A DNA stretch of 7,633 nucleotides. Origin: Spirochaetaceae bacterium (GTDB lineage Bacteria; Spirochaetota; Spirochaetia; Treponematales; Breznakiellaceae). Location of the stretch: positions 1-7,633 of the forward strand of contig JAITHF010000258.1 of NCBI GenBank assembly GCA_031280115.1, in the 5' to 3' direction. The translations under genes and the position numbers were made by a program. The notes beneath the pieces are model-generated. The model was not told the origin of the DNA and did not search any database. It saw nothing but the letters and a program-made list of their open reading frames with translations. Of this stretch, positions 5,564 to 7,633 are shown piece after piece. The first letter of the stretch is position 1. Every line of letters starts with the position of its first letter.

Positions 5564-5764
5564 AACCCCCCACCGGCGCGAGACGCTGTGCGCCCTTTCG
5601 GGGGCGCGGCGCGGGGAGCGGGCGCGGGGAGCGCGGCTACCCCCTCCTGTGAAAACGCGGCGTGGGGAGCGCGGCGCATCTTCAAGAAAGCGCTGCACCC
5701 CGAAGCCGGCCTGCCATTAAAACAGCCTCCGGCTGCCTTATGCCATTGAAACCCCCTACAGGGG
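5558..5764 (+). repeat. Diverged third copy (C) of the intergenic repeat, with altered core
   Basis: Both ends resemble copy A in the same orientation. It opens with C5-AAA-C6 and shortly after has GCTGTGCGCCCTT (copy A: GCTGCGCCCTT). It closes with TTGAAACCCCCTACAGGGG (copy A: GTGAAA, then C5-GCA-G5). The core is longer (about 207 bp against 137 bp) and unrelated by eye, and lacks the TAGTCACAACC-type block shared by A and B. It contains a GGGGAGCG mini-repeat and a direct repeat TGCCATTAAAAC/TGCCATTGAAAC (5712-5723, 5741-5752; 11 of 12) flanking a CAGCC-TCC-GGCTG hairpin (5723-5735). It lies upstream of the E2 gene and points toward it. Homology of the whole segment is less certain than for A and B. 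Confidence 0.45.
5609..5671 (+). repeat. Short GC-rich repeat, three copies of GCGYGGGGAGCG
   Basis: GCGCGGGGAGCG occurs at 5609-5620 and 5622-5633 (13-bp period), and once more with one change (T for C) at about 5660-5671. It lies inside the core of copy C and accounts for part of its extra length, possibly by slippage expansion. No open frame here has coding support. Confidence 0.6.
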
Positions 5765-5859
5765 TGGCGGGGGCGTGCATTATGTTTAATAATTAAGAGA
5801 GATTGCCTCCGCCGCCTCCCGCGGGCTGGAGGGCATACAACATAAGGCAAGGCATAGTC

Positions 5860-7215
5860 ATGGCGCATATAGTTATAATGCCCCGGCAGGGGAACACGGT
5901 GGAATCGTGCATCATCGCAGGGTGGAAAATACAGGAAGGGGATACGGTGGAGCCGGATACGCCGCTCTGCGATGTGGAAACCGATAAAGCAACCTTCGAG
6001 GTGCCTGCGGGCGCGGCGGGGACGGTCTTAAAACGCCTCTGGGAAACAGGCGACGACGTGCCGGTCCTCAAGCCCATCGCGGTCATCGGCAGCGCCGCGG
6101 AAGACTGGGCAGCCGCCCTCGAACAGGCGGCGGAAACCGCGGCGGCAGGCTTGGGCGCGCCGGAGAGGGCGCCGGCCCTGCCAAAGGCGCCGCCTCCGGC
6201 AGCAGCGCAGAACCGCCCTGCCGGCGCGTCTCCCCGGGCCCGGAAACGGGCGGAACAGGCGGGCCTGTCCCTTGAAACAGGGCGCGTTGCCGGAACCGGC
6301 CCTGAAGACCGGGTGCTTGAACGGGACGTTGAGGCGGCGCTCATGGCCGCGCCTGACTTCACGGCAGCAGCCAAAGCCGCCGCCCTCTCCGGCGCGCCTG
6401 CCCCCCAAACCGGCACCGGCTTCGGCGGACGGGTCACCTCGGCGGATATGGCCGCTGAACAGGCCGCGCCGCCACTGCCCGCTTTTCCCCATGCAGGCGT
6501 TGATGAAAGGCCCCCCTCTGCCGGATTTACCGAAACGCCCCTCAAAGGTATCCGCAAGGTGATAAGCGACCGGATGCTTGGGTCCCTTGCAAAAAGCGCC
6601 CAATGCACCCTGACCGGCTCCGCGCCGGCACAGCGGCTCCAAACCCTGCGAAACCGCATAAAAAGCGCCGGAGAACGGCTGGGGCTCGCCGATGTCAGTA
6701 TCAACAGCCTAATCCTCTTTGCGGTGTCGCGAAAACTTCCTGATTTCCCCTTTATGAACGCCCACACAATAGATGATACCCTGAAAATCTTTAAGGAGGT
6801 GCATCTTGGCGCGGCGGTGGATACGCCGAGGGGGCTTATGGTGCCGGTCATACGAAACGCGGACCGCCTCTCGGCGCGTCAGATCGCCGCTGAAGCGAAA
6901 CGCCTTGCGGCTTCCTGTAAAAGCGGGGCGGCCACGCCTGACGAGCTTACCGGCTCGACCTTCACAGTAACAAATCTGGGCGCCCTGGGCATAACCAGCT
7001 TTACGCCGGTGCTTAACCCGCCGGAAGTGGCGATACTGGGGGTATGCGCCATAACCCTTCAAGCGCGGCTTAACGATGACGGGAGCACGGGCTTTGAGCC
7101 GCGCATCGGCTTGAGCCTCACAATAAATCATCAGGTGGTTGACGGGGCGCCGGCAGCGCGTTTTCTAAGCGCCCTTGGGAACGCGCTGGCGGATATAGAC
7201 GTTTTCCTGTTATAA
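5860..7215 (+). CDS. Dihydrolipoamide acyltransferase (E2) of a 2-oxoacid dehydrogenase complex, probably pyruvate dehydrogenase
   Basis: 451-aa E2 core subunit that moves the acyl group from its lipoyl arm to CoA. Domains: one lipoyl domain (1-~77, lipoyl-lysine K43 in ETDKATFEV); an Ala/Pro-rich linker; a peripheral-subunit-binding domain for E1/E3 (~122-161, from ASPRARKRAEQAGL to DVEAAL); a second Ala-rich linker holding a half-domain echo TGTGFGGRVTSADMA (184-198); and the catalytic domain (~226-448) with H424 and D428 in NHQVVDG. ATG 5860 is chosen because the lipoyl domain starts there (MAHIVIMPRQGNTVES) and AAGG precedes it by 7 nt; an in-frame TTG at 5803 would add proline-rich junk. 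The E3 gene follows after 24 bp. No E1 gene lies upstream, so the substrate (pyruvate, acetoin or branched-chain) is not proven; pdhC/aceF would be the likely name. I see no clear promoter in 5765-5859. Confidence 0.93.
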   Translation: MAHIVIMPRQGNTVESCIIAGWKIQEGDTVEPDTPLCDVETDKATFEVPAGAAGTVLKRLWETGDDVPVLKPIAVIGSAAEDWAAALEQAAETAAAGLGAPERAPALPKAPPPAAAQNRPAGASPRARKRAEQAGLSLETGRVAGTGPEDRVLERDVEAALMAAPDFTAAAKAAALSGAPAPQTGTGFGGRVTSADMAAEQAAPPLPAFPHAGVDERPPSAGFTETPLKGIRKVISDRMLGSLAKSAQCTLTGSAPAQRLQTLRNRIKSAGERLGLADVSINSLILFAVSRKLPDFPFMNAHTIDDTLKIFKEVHLGAAVDTPRGLMVPVIRNADRLSARQIAAEAKRLAASCKSGAATPDELTGSTFTVTNLGALGITSFTPVLNPPEVAILGVCAITLQARLNDDGSTGFEPRIGLSLTINHQVVDGAPAARFLSALGNALADIDVFLL

Positions 7216-7239
7216 TTAAGCTGCATGAAGGAGACTCGT

Positions 7240-7633
7240 ATGTATGACACGATAATCATAGGCGCCGGACCCGGAGGGTATCGAGCCGCAGAACGGCTTG
7301 GAAGGGCAGGCAAGAAGACGCTGCTCATCGAGGAAAACGACCTGGGCGGCACCTGCCTTAATAGAGGCTGTATCCCCACCAAAACCCTGCTCAATTCGGC
7401 GAAACAGTATGTCCACGCTCAGGAAGCCGGCAAGTTCGGCGTTATTGCTGAAAACGTCTCGTTTGACTGGGGGGCGATCCAAAAATGGAAAGCCGAGGTG
7501 GTGTCAAAACTCTGCGGAGGCATCGGCTCCCAGATGAAGCGCCTGGGCGTGGAGATCGCCGCGGCAAAGGGAACGATCCTCGCCCCGCCGTCGGGAAACA
7601 GCGCCGGAAAAGTAGAGGCCGGCGGGCAGGTCT
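7240..7633 (+). CDS. lpdA: Dihydrolipoamide dehydrogenase (E3), N-terminal part, cut by window edge
   Basis: About 131 codons are present, against roughly 450-470 for a full protein. This flavoenzyme reoxidises the dihydrolipoyl groups of E2 and passes electrons to NAD+. Visible: FAD-binding GAGPGGY (8-14) at the end of the first strand, IEENDLGGTC leading into the redox-active disulfide C39-LNRG-C44, and IPTKTLL. An AAGGAG site lies 7 nt before ATG 7240. It sits 24 bp after the E2 stop codon on the same strand, so the two form an operon whose downstream part is not in the window. The frame is open to the last base with no disruption. Confidence 0.95.
   Translation, partial: MYDTIIIGAGPGGYRAAERLGRAGKKTLLIEENDLGGTCLNRGCIPTKTLLNSAKQYVHAQEAGKFGVIAENVSFDWGAIQKWKAEVVSKLCGGIGSQMKRLGVEIAAAKGTILAPPSGNSAGKVEAGGQV

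Noticed and set aside
5318..5749. 143-aa open frame on the plus strand
   Set aside because: It starts inside tRNA-Phe and reads through repeat copies B and C; low-complexity Gly/Ala/Pro translation of G/C runs.
5780..5800. AT-rich stretch around TTTAATAATTAA as the E2 promoter
   Set aside because: No acceptable -35 at the right distance and only poor -10 matches, so not called.
5793..6851. 352-aa open frame on the minus strand
   Set aside because: Antisense of the E2 gene; Ala/Ser/Arg-rich shadow without motifs.

Overview
The window looks like chromosomal DNA of a GC-rich bacterium with ordinary housekeeping genes and GC-rich, repeat-laden intergenic gaps. The bacteriohemerythrin, the class-U-type sirtuin, the style of the E2/E3 proteins and the G/C-run intergenic repeats remind me of a spirochaete, possibly a termite-gut treponeme. 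That is inference from resemblance, not a demonstrated assignment. No phage, IS transposase, CRISPR array or toxin/defence cassette is visible.

Layout. 1-286 is non-coding: a 62-bp-period tandem repeat, one copy (A) of a dispersed intergenic repeat, and a promoter that ends almost on the start codon of the next gene. 287-2014 (+) encodes a DeaD/CsdA-type DEAD-box RNA helicase with a DbpA-like RNA-binding tail. Converging on it are tRNA-Thr(CGT) and a leftward block: a 78-aa unknown protein, a GNAT acetyltransferase and a bacteriohemerythrin with all seven iron ligands. Next, also leftward, come a MoxR-family AAA+ ATPase, a Sir2-family deacylase and tRNA-Phe(GAA). A near-consensus promoter sits just upstream of tRNA-Phe, so tRNA-Phe, sirtuin and MoxR may form one transcript. 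5392-5764 is a divergent intergenic region built largely from two more repeat copies (B and C, facing opposite ways). Rightward from it lie a dihydrolipoamide acyltransferase (E2) and the first ~131 codons of dihydrolipoamide dehydrogenase (E3), cut by the window edge.

How the genes fit together. E2 and E3 belong to one 2-oxoacid dehydrogenase complex, most likely pyruvate dehydrogenase making acetyl-CoA; no E1 gene lies upstream. Hemerythrin and GNAT are nearly contiguous or overlapping and probably co-transcribed. The sirtuin (removing acyl groups), the GNAT (adding them from acetyl-CoA) and E2 (making acetyl-CoA) are near each other, but a functional link is only a guess.

Most unusual signal: the three repeat copies each lie upstream of a transcription unit, each oriented the same way relative to that unit. 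Two of the three end within about 10 bp of a recognisable -35 hexamer through a C-run/G-run hairpin. This could be an insertion preference of a small non-autonomous element or a shared regulatory module.
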